Source: Aurantibacter_A sp965215845
GTDB taxonomy: Bacteria; Bacteroidota; Bacteroidia; Flavobacteriales; Flavobacteriaceae
NCBI GenBank assembly: GCA_965215845.1
Contig: CBDCEL010000003.1
Location: forward strand, 1,178,001 to 1,242,000
Direction of reading: 5' to 3'
Length of the DNA stretch: 64,000 nucleotides
A program made the translations under genes and the position numbers. The notes below the pieces were generated by a model. The model was not told the origin of the DNA and made no database searches. It worked only from the letters and a program-made list of their open reading frames with translations. The stretch's first letter is position 1, and every line of letters starts with the position of its first letter. Positions 16,087 to 25,190 of this stretch are shown here, in pieces.

Positions 16087-16638
16087 TTATTTGCCGACCA
16101 CTACTTTGGGGTGTCTAATAATTTTATCACCAAGCTTGAACCCTTTTTCAACCACATCGATGATCTTACCCCTCAACTTTTTCTTGGGGGCATCAATTTG
16201 CGTGATCGCATCGTGAACCTCGGCATCAAAGACATCTCCCTGCTTTATTTTCATTTCTTCAAGCCCTTTTGAACGGAGCGCCTCCCGAAGTTTGTTATTG
16301 ATCAGCTCAACCCCTTTGAACGTAACATTGTCATCTGATTTCGACAATTCGTTCATGGCCCGATCAAAATCGTCAAGTACCGGCAGTAGAGCGACCATTA
16401 CCTCCTGACCAGCAGTTTTGAACAGGTCCATTCGCTCTTTGGAGGTACGCTTTTTATAATTTTCGAATTCGGCAAACAGGCGTAGGAACTTTTCCTTTTC
16501 CTTTCCCAGTTCTTCCTGGAGTTGCTCTTCAACCGAAATCTCTTGCTCTTCTTCCACTAATTCCTCTTGCTCAGTTTCGGTCGTTTCGGTTTCATGAAGT
16601 ATTTCATCCAATTCTTCTGTACTATCTTTTTCGCTCAT
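16087..16638 (-). CDS. grpE: Nucleotide exchange factor GrpE
   Basis: 183 residues. A very acidic N-terminal arm (residues 1-45, rich in Glu) leads into the long dimerisation helix (KEKFLRLFAEFENYKKRTSKER), with a C-terminal beta domain ending in GDKIIRHPKVVVGK. It releases ADP from DnaK. Operon with dnaJ, led by a well-formed promoter at 16671-16702. Confidence 0.96.
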   Translation of the reverse strand: MSEKDSTEELDEILHETETTETEQEELVEEEQEISVEEQLQEELGKEKEKFLRLFAEFENYKKRTSKERMDLFKTAGQEVMVALLPVLDDFDRAMNELSKSDDNVTFKGVELINNKLREALRSKGLEEMKIKQGDVFDAEVHDAITQIDAPKKKLRGKIIDVVEKGFKLGDKIIRHPKVVVGK

Positions 16639-16670
16639 TGCGTTTCTGTTTTTTACCTGTTTTGAGATGG

Positions 16671-16702
16671 CAAAAGTACTGCCATTTCTTAAAAAATGTC
16701 AA
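16671..16702 (-). promoter_or_regulatory. Promoter of grpE-dnaJ (TTG-N21-TACTTTTG)
   Basis: On the minus strand TTG (16702-16700) is followed by 21 nt and then TACTTTTG (16678-16671), a full match to the Bacteroidota consensus, 32 nt before the grpE ATG. No HrcA/CIRCE inverted repeat was seen nearby. Confidence 0.7.
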
Positions 16703-16779
16703 AATGTCATCAAACTTTGTGGAAAGAAGCCCTAATGGTCGTAACCAAAGGCCGTATGTCGAAAAAAAATATGGGAGGG

Positions 16780-17743
16780 TTACGAAATAAACTCTTTGTT
16801 TACATCTATCGAATCAAGATTCCCACCTTCATTCGTAAGGTAAATCGAATCAAGGGCACCGGTAATATTCTGATGATGGAAGTTGAAGCCCTGTTTCTCA
16901 AGCTTCTTGCTACTGACACGTTGGCTTACCAAAACCAAATAAGACATTTCACCCAATAGGGCCCTTACGAAAACTTTGGGAATATTTGGTAAAATCAAAG
17001 GTCGTTCCAAAACATTCCGCAATCGCCTTGATCAATTTTTTTTGAGTAACAGGATTCGGGGCCACACCATTGAAGGTTCCCCTCAATCGGTTATCGGCGA
17101 CGAACAGGAAAGCGCGCGCCAAATCGGTCAAATGAATCCATGATTGCCATTGTTCGCCTGAACCAAAAGCCGCACCAACAAACATTTTGACCGGTTTGGC
17201 CATTTGGGGCAATGCACCACCTTCAGAAGAGAGCACAAGGCCGATCCTTACTTTCGAAACCGCAAAATCGAACATTTTAAATTTATCGATTTCCATTTCC
17301 CATTGAGCGACCACTTCTCCTAATAGGCTGTCGTCTACTTCACTAGCATCCTCTTCATAATAGTTTTCAAGCGAATCTGGGTAGATAGCAATTGCGGAAG
17401 CCGAAACAAAGGAATCAATTTTGTTGTTCGCCAGACTTTCAATCGATTTTCTTAATGTTCGTAAAGAATCGATACGGCTTGAAAGAATGGTTTTCTTGTA
17501 ATTTGCAGTCCACCTTTTTGAAATCGAAGCTCCGGCTAGATTGATTACAGCTGTTACACCATTGAAGCATTCCCTATCGATTTCCCCTTTTGCGGGATTC
17601 CAATAAAATCCTTGGAAATTATCTTTGGAAACAATCTTTTCTTGACTTGTCGATAAATAATTGACCGCGATACCCCTTTCATGACAAAGCCTGACCAATT
17701 CCTTGCCCACCAATCCTGTCGCCCCTGTAATCAAGTACCGCAT
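16780..17743 (-). CDS. TIGR01777 family NAD-dependent epimerase-like protein, one frameshift
   Basis: Begins with the nucleotide-binding GATGLVGKELVRLC and contains NLAGASI, the WQSWIHL block and the late GTFNGVAPNPV, all typical of TIGR01777 (extended SDR, also called YfcH-like). The frame breaks after FGTTFD. Removing one base from the run at 16991-16994 gives FDLPNIPKVFVRALLGEM and carries on to a stop at 16780, giving about 320 residues, the normal family length. The break is therefore most likely a sequencing error. Reaction unknown. A TATCTTTG box lies just 4 nt before the ATG. Confidence 0.85.
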
Positions 17744-17794
17744 GCTACAAAGATATCGGTTTCATATGGTGAAGGGCGGCTATTTAGTTTTGAT

Positions 17795-18472
17795 TTAACG
17801 TTTGACGAACCTTCCTTTTGTAGCACGCAGCATTTCACGTTTGCCGGGTGGACCTGGCAATCGTTCCACATTTAACCCCACTGCTTGCATAGCCCTACGA
17901 ACACTCCCCTTGGCCGAATAGGTCACCAAAACTGAATCGTGTTTCATCGCTTTGTACATTTTCGCGAAGATGCACTCCGTCCAAAGTTCAGGCTGTACCC
18001 GGGCACCAAAAGCATCAAAATAGATTAAATCGTAAACATTCTCATCATTGACCTCAAAAAACGATCGTTGTTTTTTATTTAAGCTAAACCCATTTGAAAG
18101 AACGATATCGGTTTCCCATTTACCGGAATGCATTTTTTCAAAACCCTTCTCAAAATCCATCGCATTCAACAACGGAATATAGTTGAGTTGTTTGAGCTCT
18201 TCGGCAGAAACGGGAAAGGCCTCAACCCCCGTATAATCTATTTCTAGACGTAGTTTTTTCGAATGCATAAGCGTAATCAATGCATTTAGCCCAGTGCCAA
18301 AACCCATTTCAAGAATCGAAATTCTTTGGCCCGCAAAAAGAGAAAGTCCGTTTTTGATGAATACATGTTCGGCTTCTTGAATAGCCCCATGAATCGAATG
18401 GTATTGCTCATTCCAATCCTCGATTAGGATCGTTTTTGAGCCGTCTGCAGTGGTAATGACCCGTCGCTTCAA
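17795..18472 (-). CDS. mnmD: tRNA 5-methylaminomethyl-2-thiouridine methyltransferase, MnmD-like
   Basis: 225 residues of the DUF752 methyltransferase family. SAM-binding motif ILEMGFGTGLNAL, then YDLIYFDAFGARVQPELWT, and the terminal GPPGKREMLRATK, which matches the methyltransferase half of MnmC. No FAD oxidase domain is present, so it is the stand-alone MnmD form that finishes the mnm5s2U34 wobble modification. One base separates it from the DUF4920 gene upstream. Confidence 0.88.
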   Translation of the reverse strand: MKRRVITTADGSKTILIEDWNEQYHSIHGAIQEAEHVFIKNGLSLFAGQRISILEMGFGTGLNALITLMHSKKLRLEIDYTGVEAFPVSAEELKQLNYIPLLNAMDFEKGFEKMHSGKWETDIVLSNGFSLNKKQRSFFEVNDENVYDLIYFDAFGARVQPELWTECIFAKMYKAMKHDSVLVTYSAKGSVRRAMQAVGLNVERLPGPPGKREMLRATKGRFVKR

Positions 18473-18473
18473 A

Positions 18474-18977
18474 TCATTGTTTTAACAAAACGCCATCGGC
18501 CAGAAATCCGTACGTCTTCTTGGGTTCCGTTATTTTGGCAATTTCCCCATCAGATTTTCCTGCATCTTGAGCGTAATGTTGCTGTTCTTCGATACTCATC
18601 TCGTTTACGAACGCACCACCCTTTACAATGACCTCTTTACCGGCAATATCGGTCGGTACAAAGAACCCATAGTCTTTGAACTTCACCATGGCCTCTTGCC
18701 CTTTGCTCAATTGCAATCTCATCCAACAGCCTTTGGCCTGACATACTTCCAAAACCTTCGCATTGAACTTGGCCGATAAGGTATCGGAAGGGGTCAAAAC
18801 CTGATACTTTTCAAGCATAGTATGGCTGCCAACGGCCTTCGAATCATCGACTTTTTCCCCAAAAGCGACATAGGAAACTTCGGTTTTCGCGGTATCACCC
18901 TCATTTTTCTGATCTAATTGACCTTTGCACGATTGGATTACAATAAAAAAGACAAGTAATATGTTAATTCTATACAT
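18474..18977 (-). CDS. DUF4920 domain lipoprotein
   Basis: 167 residues with lipoprotein signal (LLVFFIVIQSCKG). The mature part includes AKGCWMRLQLSKGQEAMVKF and YGFFVPTDIAGKEVIVKGG, conserved in the DUF4920 family, an OB-like fold of unknown function. In flavobacteria it is usually next to mnmD and ilvE, as here. Operon leader of mnmD. Confidence 0.88.
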   Translation of the reverse strand: MYRINILLVFFIVIQSCKGQLDQKNEGDTAKTEVSYVAFGEKVDDSKAVGSHTMLEKYQVLTPSDTLSAKFNAKVLEVCQAKGCWMRLQLSKGQEAMVKFKDYGFFVPTDIAGKEVIVKGGAFVNEMSIEEQQHYAQDAGKSDGEIAKITEPKKTYGFLADGVLLKQ

Positions 18978-19084
18978 AATTCTTAAAAATTAATATCCAT
19001 TGGCAAAAATCGTCTTTTTTGGAATCAAAAAGAAGGGCAAACTGCCGGAATTGGTTAATTTTATCTTTTAAATTCTTATAAGCA

Positions 19085-20155
19085 ATGAACATTACCACTT
19101 TGCAAATTCCAATAGAAAAGGCGAAAGCATCGAAATTGGATCAAGTCGATTTCGACAATCTTGCTTTTGGAAGCGTTTTTTCAGACCATATGTTGGTCTG
19201 TGACTTTCGTAACGGTGAATGGGAAACGCCTAAAATTATTCCCTATCAGCCAATCAGTCTGGAGCCTTCAGCCAAAATCTTTCATTATGGACAATCGATT
19301 TTCGAGGGAATGAAGGCCTATAAGGATGCTTACGGTGGTGTGTTTTTGTTTCGCCCACTTGACAACCATAAACGCTTGAACATCTCGGCTAAGCGTATGG
19401 CCATCCCTGAATTGCCAGAAGCATACTTCATCGAAGGCCTGACTACATTGTTGAAACTGGATGCAAAATGGATTCCCACGGTCGAAGGCAGTTCCATGTA
19501 CATTCGCCCGTTTATCTTTGCTTCCGGTAAGGGCTTTCACGCTTCCCCCGCCGACGAGTACAAGTTTGTAATCGCCTTGGCACCATCAGGTGCATATTTT
19601 TCTGGAAAAGTCAAAGTACTCATCGAGGAAAAATATTCGCGTTCGGCGAATGGAGGTGTCGGCTATGCCAAAGCCGGTGGCAATTATGCAGGACAGTTCT
19701 ACCCCACCCAACTTGCTAAGGACAAGGGATACCAACAAGTGATTTGGACGGACGACAACACCCATGAAAATATCGAGGAAGCGGGTGCGATGAACATTTT
19801 CGTTCGAATCGGGGATACCCTTATCACGGGCCCGACCAGCGACCGCATATTGGACGGTATTACACGTAAAAGTATTCTGGAAATTGCCGAAACCGAGGGT
19901 ATTGAGACCGAGGTAAGGAACTTGACCGTCACCGAGGTCGTTGAGGCCGCCAAAAATGGATCGTTGAAAGAAATGTTCGGGGCGGGCACGGCAGCCGTAG
20001 TTTCGCCCATAGCAGGTTTCGGATATAAGGGCAACGATTACGATCTACCGGAGCTCGATAATAGCTATGCCGCAATGATGAAAAAACGGATTACCGACAT
20101 TCAATACAACCGGGCCGACGATCCCTTCGGTTGGAGATATCCCGTATTGGATTAG
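19085..20155 (+). CDS. ilvE: Branched-chain amino acid aminotransferase
   Basis: 356 residues, class IV PLP aminotransferase of the type II (long) BCAT group. Visible signatures are FHYGQSIFEGMKAY, the PLP-lysine region VGYAKAGGNYAGQF, and SDRILDGITRKSILEIAE. It makes and degrades leucine, isoleucine and valine by transamination with glutamate. Divergent from the DUF4920-mnmD pair. Ends at a strong bidirectional terminator. Confidence 0.95.
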   Translation: MNITTLQIPIEKAKASKLDQVDFDNLAFGSVFSDHMLVCDFRNGEWETPKIIPYQPISLEPSAKIFHYGQSIFEGMKAYKDAYGGVFLFRPLDNHKRLNISAKRMAIPELPEAYFIEGLTTLLKLDAKWIPTVEGSSMYIRPFIFASGKGFHASPADEYKFVIALAPSGAYFSGKVKVLIEEKYSRSANGGVGYAKAGGNYAGQFYPTQLAKDKGYQQVIWTDDNTHENIEEAGAMNIFVRIGDTLITGPTSDRILDGITRKSILEIAETEGIETEVRNLTVTEVVEAAKNGSLKEMFGAGTAAVVSPIAGFGYKGNDYDLPELDNSYAAMMKKRITDIQYNRADDPFGWRYPVLD

Positions 20156-20178
20156 GCTATCGAATTCTAGGAAAAAGC

Positions 20179-20206
20179 AAAACCCTGACGTTACCGTCAG
20201 GGTTTT
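20179..20206. terminator. Bidirectional terminator between ilvE and the TonB-type receptor
   Basis: Perfect 12-bp stem AAAACCCTGACG / CGTCAGGGTTTT with a 4-nt loop, flanked by A/T runs. Serves the plus-strand ilvE, and possibly the convergent receptor gene. Confidence 0.88.
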
Positions 20207-20274
20207 CATTTGACACCCAAACCACTCTTACCAACGACCAATCTTTATTCCAGTGGTCTAGTTATCAAATAGGT

Positions 20275-22725
20275 CTATAATATTCCCCCACTTCCTTTTT
20301 TGGTATTGTCATCCCTTCTTTTACGTTGGGAAGCTCGATTTTTTCCACTACCGAACATATAAGATAATCCAACGTAGACATTTTGGCTTTCCCAGTTGAA
20401 CTGCCCATTTTGCACATAGGGGTTCGTGGCATCAAAAGCAAAACGCATTGTATTGAATACATCGTTGAAATTCAAACTGAAGGTACCCTTACCCTTTGCA
20501 AAACTGTAGCGCGCCCCGGTATTTACAAAATACATAGGCTTGATCTTGAATTGAATATTTTGGTTTCTGCCCCTATAGAACCCGAATAATTGGAATGTCA
20601 ATTTTTTACTGGCCTTGAAGCTATTGTTCATTCGCAAATTCCAACCCGTATTCTGTACTTCCAATCTTTCTATGACAATATCGTCTACCGTGGCGGTCGA
20701 ATTCGAGCCTACCAACCTTTCCGTAATTCCACGCTGGGTTTGTGAAAAGAGGTCGAAACTTCCGTTTATGCTCCACCATTTTAGGGGTTTATAGTTGGTC
20801 GATATTTCAATGCCGTATGCGGATGTATTGTCAAAATTGTCGTAGGTCAAAATCATTTTGTTAAGATCCAGTCGATCGACATAGACCGCCCGATTGATTT
20901 CATCTTTGATGGTTCTATAGAAAACCCCGCCGGTAACACTCCCTTTTTCAAATCTTCGCGTGTAGTTCGCCTCGTACGAATTGGTAAATTGTGGTACCAA
21001 ATTCGGATTGCCAAAAGACGAGATTAGCGGTGTAGCCCATTCCCTGATAGGGTTTACCTGCGACAACCCTGGTCGATCAACCCTTCTACTAAAACTCAGT
21101 TGAAACTGATTCTTTTCACTTGGGGAATAGGTCAGAAAAGCCGAAGGGTATATTTGCGTATAATTATCGGTAAAGGCCCTTACGGCATTGGTGTCGGCCT
21201 TTACCTCAACATCCTCGACCCTGATTCCGGCCTGATATGACCATTTTTTATAATTCTGGCCGAAAGTAGCGTAGGCAGAATAGATATCCATTCCATAGAC
21301 GAAATCGGTGGTAGGCGTGGGAATTAAATTGCCATTCGAATTAAATGACAGTCCGGTGGAGGCGTAGTCGACATTGGTCTCGAAAATGCGAGCCTCAAGG
21401 CCTACCTCGAGTTTTGAAATCGAGTCTAAGGGGTTTACATAATCCAAATTGGCTATGGTCTGTGTTCGCTTCGTATCAACAAAATCCTTATAGTTTGGAA
21501 ATACCGTAGTACCGGTAGATTTGAAATCTGCATCCTCGTCATTTTTAAATTTGTTGTAATCGACTTCCAGTTCAATATTATGGCCCTCCTTTTTGAATTT
21601 CATCTTGTAATCAAAATTGTATTGCTCGCTTGAATTCTCCTGTACACTGTTGAAAAATTGAGTGGTATTTCGAGCCAGATCGTCATAATATAACACGTCA
21701 GTAATACCGTCGAATTCACCATTATATCTGTTCTGATTCGTGAAGAAGGAAATCGTGTTGTTGTCGTTCAGGAAAAAATCGACACCAAGCTTATAGAGAT
21801 GGGATTTGTTGTTATCAAAAAAGTCGAAGATCTGTTCTGAATTTTCCACCGTTCTAAAAATGAATCCGTTATTGACGTATTTGCCAATGTTGTTTCCATA
21901 GTTGCCATATAGATTGAACTTTCCGTTTCGATAGTTCAAATCAAGGGAGCTATTGAATTTTGCCTCCTGACCTTTTGTCAAACCAGTATTCAGGGTACCG
22001 TTGAATCCGATATTTGCATTTTTATGTAGTACGATATTGATGATACCGCTCATGCCTTCAGGGTTATATTTTGCCGAAGGGTTGGTAATCAATTCAATCG
22101 ACTTTATAGAGGTCGAGGGAATCTGTCTCAGCAACTGGGCGACCGGTACGTTCGATAATTTTCCGTCGACCATAACACGTACATTCGAATTTCCACGAAG
22201 GGACAACTCGCCCGTCTGTTGGTCGACATTTACAGATGGAATGTTGTTCATGATATCGGAAGCGGTGGCCCCGGCCGTCGTCAGATCCTTCCCTACATTG
22301 ATGACCTTTCGATCAATTTTCTGCTCGATGGTCGTACGCTCGCCAACCACTTCGACACCTGAAAGTTCTTCTGCCTCTTCTTCCAAAACAATGGTGCCCA
22401 AGTCTAATTTCCTATTTTTCCTGCTTATTGTGATGGGTTGGGAATGTGTTCGATAGCCAATGAACTGTACTTCAAAAGTAAGCTCTCCCTGGGGCAAATC
22501 CTTTACCTCAAAAGTACCGTCTTCTTGGGTGATACCCCCGGTGACCGCGCCTGATTCATCTCTGGATTTAATCACGATCGCCGCGTATGCGATGGGCTGG
22601 TTCAGGGTTTTGTCGACCACCTTACCGCTTACACTTCCAATTTTTAAATCCGTCTCTGGGTCAGCACTATTCGCAAAGATTATTGCATAGCAAAAGAATG
22701 CTAAAAGTAGTAGTACTTTTTTCAT
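20275..22725 (-). CDS. TonB-dependent receptor-like outer-membrane protein (outer membrane beta-barrel family)
   Basis: 816 residues. Signal peptide 1-20, a carboxypeptidase-regulatory-like domain at about 30-110 (SVSGKVVDKTLNQPIAYAAI), a plug region at about 120-230 (NNIPSVNVDQQTGELSLRGNSNVRVMVDG) and a long barrel with many aromatic strands. The C-terminal GSGGIL is unusual in that a terminal aromatic residue is absent; a tail of basic residues precedes it. No SusD partner is adjacent, so this is not a classic polysaccharide utilisation locus. Substrate unknown. Confidence 0.92.
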   Translation of the reverse strand: MKKVLLLLAFFCYAIIFANSADPETDLKIGSVSGKVVDKTLNQPIAYAAIVIKSRDESGAVTGGITQEDGTFEVKDLPQGELTFEVQFIGYRTHSQPITISRKNRKLDLGTIVLEEEAEELSGVEVVGERTTIEQKIDRKVINVGKDLTTAGATASDIMNNIPSVNVDQQTGELSLRGNSNVRVMVDGKLSNVPVAQLLRQIPSTSIKSIELITNPSAKYNPEGMSGIINIVLHKNANIGFNGTLNTGLTKGQEAKFNSSLDLNYRNGKFNLYGNYGNNIGKYVNNGFIFRTVENSEQIFDFFDNNKSHLYKLGVDFFLNDNNTISFFTNQNRYNGEFDGITDVLYYDDLARNTTQFFNSVQENSSEQYNFDYKMKFKKEGHNIELEVDYNKFKNDEDADFKSTGTTVFPNYKDFVDTKRTQTIANLDYVNPLDSISKLEVGLEARIFETNVDYASTGLSFNSNGNLIPTPTTDFVYGMDIYSAYATFGQNYKKWSYQAGIRVEDVEVKADTNAVRAFTDNYTQIYPSAFLTYSPSEKNQFQLSFSRRVDRPGLSQVNPIREWATPLISSFGNPNLVPQFTNSYEANYTRRFEKGSVTGGVFYRTIKDEINRAVYVDRLDLNKMILTYDNFDNTSAYGIEISTNYKPLKWWSINGSFDLFSQTQRGITERLVGSNSTATVDDIVIERLEVQNTGWNLRMNNSFKASKKLTFQLFGFYRGRNQNIQFKIKPMYFVNTGARYSFAKGKGTFSLNFNDVFNTMRFAFDATNPYVQNGQFNWESQNVYVGLSYMFGSGKNRASQRKRRDDNTKKGSGGIL

Positions 22726-23083
22726 GATCAGTTCGTTTTTTGATGATTCTGCCTTTAGGCAGATTGATGATTGATGTTACCTACTTGACGACGGAACTGG
22801 AAAGATGTTACCCTAAATCAACTTTTTAACTCAATTTAACACTTCACAAAATCCTTAAGAATAATTCGAACGGTCAATATAAAAAACACAAAACCCTGAC
22901 GTTTCCGCCAGGGTTTCTGTCATTGATGCCGCTATACTAAACACTAACCATTAACTATAAACATATAGCTTTATCAACAACTATTCTCTTATTTATTTCT
23001 CAAAGGAATTCTAAATTCACTAATAGACGTTCATTTACTACATTCGTTACAGCAAACATTCTTTTTAACACCCTAATCAACAA
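22726..23083. other. Intergenic region with a terminator-like hairpin, no gene seen
   Basis: 358 bp between divergent genes. It holds AAACCCTG/CAGGGTTT (22891-22916), a stem shared with the terminators at 3906 and 20179, plus a small CTGCCT/AGGCAG stem near 22750. No ORF of note. Confidence 0.5.
22891..22916 (+). terminator. Terminator-like hairpin in divergent region
   Basis: AAACCCTG / CAGGGTTT stem with a 10-nt loop. It does not lie at the end of any gene on either strand, so it could end an unannotated short RNA or be a stray copy. Confidence 0.5.
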
Positions 23084-23443
23084 ATGAAAAAAACACTTGT
23101 CTTCGGAGCCTCTTTAAAGGCAAATCGCTATAGTAATTTGGCCGTGAACCGGTTGGTTGACCATAACATAGAAACTGAAGCATTTGGTCTTAAAGAAGGT
23201 AAAATAGGGAGTGTACAAATTAAGACCAATTTAAGCGATTTCCAAAATATTCATACAGTAACTATGTATATCGGTACAAGCCGTCAGCCTGATTACTACG
23301 GGGGATTGCTGAAATTGAGCCCAAAAAGGGTCATCTTCAACCCGGGCACCGAAAATCCCGAATTTTATAAGATACTAGAAGACAACCAAATAGAAGTTGA
23401 GGTGGCCTGCACTCTCGTTTTATTAGCCACAAATCAATATTAA
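23084..23443 (+). CDS. CoA-binding protein (YccU-like, Rossmann fold)
   Basis: 119 residues. Starts with VFGASLKANRYSNLAVNRLV, the CoA-binding domain nucleotide loop, and includes YIGTSRQPDYYGGLL and VIFNPGTENPEF. Such small CoA_binding_2 proteins are common and have no defined role. Full length, monocistronic. Confidence 0.88.
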   Translation: MKKTLVFGASLKANRYSNLAVNRLVDHNIETEAFGLKEGKIGSVQIKTNLSDFQNIHTVTMYIGTSRQPDYYGGLLKLSPKRVIFNPGTENPEFYKILEDNQIEVEVACTLVLLATNQY

Positions 23444-23523
23444 CTTTTACAGAAAAATAGCACATATGTTAAAATTTCAATTTTAACATATGGCCGAACC
23501 TTAAGTCGATAAAATTGATCCAT

Positions 23524-25014
23524 TCATCCAAGGGGATCTATTTCGGTCGACGTGGTTTTTCCTTCTCGAATCATCCACAGACCGATAAAAGTGATCAGGC
23601 CGTTAATTGGTAAAAGTTCGTAACCGAAAACATAGCCACCCAAACTCTCTGCTGGAATCTTGCCTAGTAAATAGGTAATCAATACGGATGCCAAAGCCAC
23701 AATCCAAACAAAACCGTCCTTGACCTTATATTTCGTAAAAATGCCGAACGAGAAAAGTCCTAACAAGGGGCCATAGGTATAGCCGGCCACCTTCAAGAGT
23801 CCATCGATAACGTTGGTATCCAAAATATGCTTGAAGGCAATTACCACTAAAATCAACAGTACGCTCATACCTACATGGGTCGCCTTTCGAATTTTTTTAC
23901 GGGCTGTCTCGGGCTTCTTGCCAATCCCCAAAAAGTCGACGCAGAACGAAGTGGTCAACGAGGTGAGTGCGCTGTCGGCACTGCTATAAGCGGCCGCGAT
24001 CAAGCCCAGCATAAAAGTAATGGCCACCACTAGGCTCAGACCACTGTTCAAAGCAATTTCGGGAAATAGGAGGTCTGACTTAGGTTTGCCGTCCATCAAG
24101 GGAAGGGCGATATCATATTTGTTCGCATAAATAAACAACAAAGATCCCAAAAGCATGAAAATGAAGGTTACCATTACCAGAACCACACTGAAGCTGACCA
24201 TGTTCTTTTGAGCGTCTTTCAAGGTTTTGCACGTAAGGTTCTTTTGCATCATATCTTGATCAAGGCCCGTCATGCAAATGGTGACGAACATACCTCCCAA
24301 AAAAGACTTCAGTAGGTGTTTACTATCCGTAAAATCATCCAAGAAAATGACGCGACTATATTGCTTTAACTCAGTCGAGCCCAAGAACTCACCAAAACTC
24401 CAATTCAACTGATCGAGTATAAAGTGGATCGACAGCCCTACCGAAATCAGCATGAAGAGGGTCTGTAGCGTATCCGTCCAGACGATAGTCTTTATCCCCC
24501 CTTTAAAGGTGTATATCCATATCAGTAGAATCGACAAGGTTACCGTGACCTCGAAAGGTACGTTCCATGCATCGAATACGAATTGCTGCAGCACAATAGC
24601 CACCAAGAAAAGCCTGAATGCCGCCCCCAATACCCTTGAGACGAAGAAAGAGACCGCGCCCACCTTATAACTCACAAACCCGAAGCGCTCGTCTAGATAT
24701 TCGTAAATCGAGGTTACATTCTGTTTATAATAAATAGGCAACAGCACATAGGCCGTAACCAAATAACCCAAAAAATAGCCGAAAACGACCTGCATGTAAC
24801 TAAATTCAGAGGCCTCGACCCAGCCCGGTACCGAAATAAAGGTAACGCCCGACAATGAGGCACCGACCATTCCGAAGGCGACCAAATACCACGGAGAAGA
24901 TTTTCCCGCCTTGAAGAAATCTTCGTTCGAATCGTTCTTTCCAGTGAAATAGGAAATCAACAACAGTAGAATAAAATAACCTCCTATCAGGAGTAAAATG
25001 TTGGCCGGAGTCAT
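23524..25014 (-). CDS. Sodium:solute symporter family protein
   Basis: 496 residues with about 13 hydrophobic helices. It begins with LLIGGYFILLLLISYFTG, and contains SSPWYLVAFGMVGASLSGVT (the SSS N-terminal signature) and YSSADSALTSLTTSF, a Na+-site region. It imports a solute (sugar, amino acid or other) with Na+. The solute cannot be read from the sequence. Divergent from the fusion lipoprotein gene at 25191. Confidence 0.93.
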   Translation of the reverse strand: MTPANILLLIGGYFILLLLISYFTGKNDSNEDFFKAGKSSPWYLVAFGMVGASLSGVTFISVPGWVEASEFSYMQVVFGYFLGYLVTAYVLLPIYYKQNVTSIYEYLDERFGFVSYKVGAVSFFVSRVLGAAFRLFLVAIVLQQFVFDAWNVPFEVTVTLSILLIWIYTFKGGIKTIVWTDTLQTLFMLISVGLSIHFILDQLNWSFGEFLGSTELKQYSRVIFLDDFTDSKHLLKSFLGGMFVTICMTGLDQDMMQKNLTCKTLKDAQKNMVSFSVVLVMVTFIFMLLGSLLFIYANKYDIALPLMDGKPKSDLLFPEIALNSGLSLVVAITFMLGLIAAAYSSADSALTSLTTSFCVDFLGIGKKPETARKKIRKATHVGMSVLLILVVIAFKHILDTNVIDGLLKVAGYTYGPLLGLFSFGIFTKYKVKDGFVWIVALASVLITYLLGKIPAESLGGYVFGYELLPINGLITFIGLWMIREGKTTSTEIDPLG

Positions 25015-25190
25015 TAACGGGAATTTCGTCGAAATTTACAAAAACTAAAACAGCCTCCAACCAATTGGCATTTTTGGGAGATAAAGACCAATAGATTTGA
25101 TTATTTTAAGAAGACTTGACCTTTTACTGTAACAGATTGATTTTTAAGTAGTCATTAAGAATAGATATTATACCACCTAAACGACGTACC

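Noticed and set aside
16640..16720. CIRCE heat-shock operator upstream of grpE
   Set aside because: No TTAGCACTC-N9-GAGTGCTAA type inverted repeat was found.
20275..25014. Polysaccharide utilisation locus around the TonB-type receptor
   Set aside because: No SusD homolog or glycoside hydrolase is adjacent.
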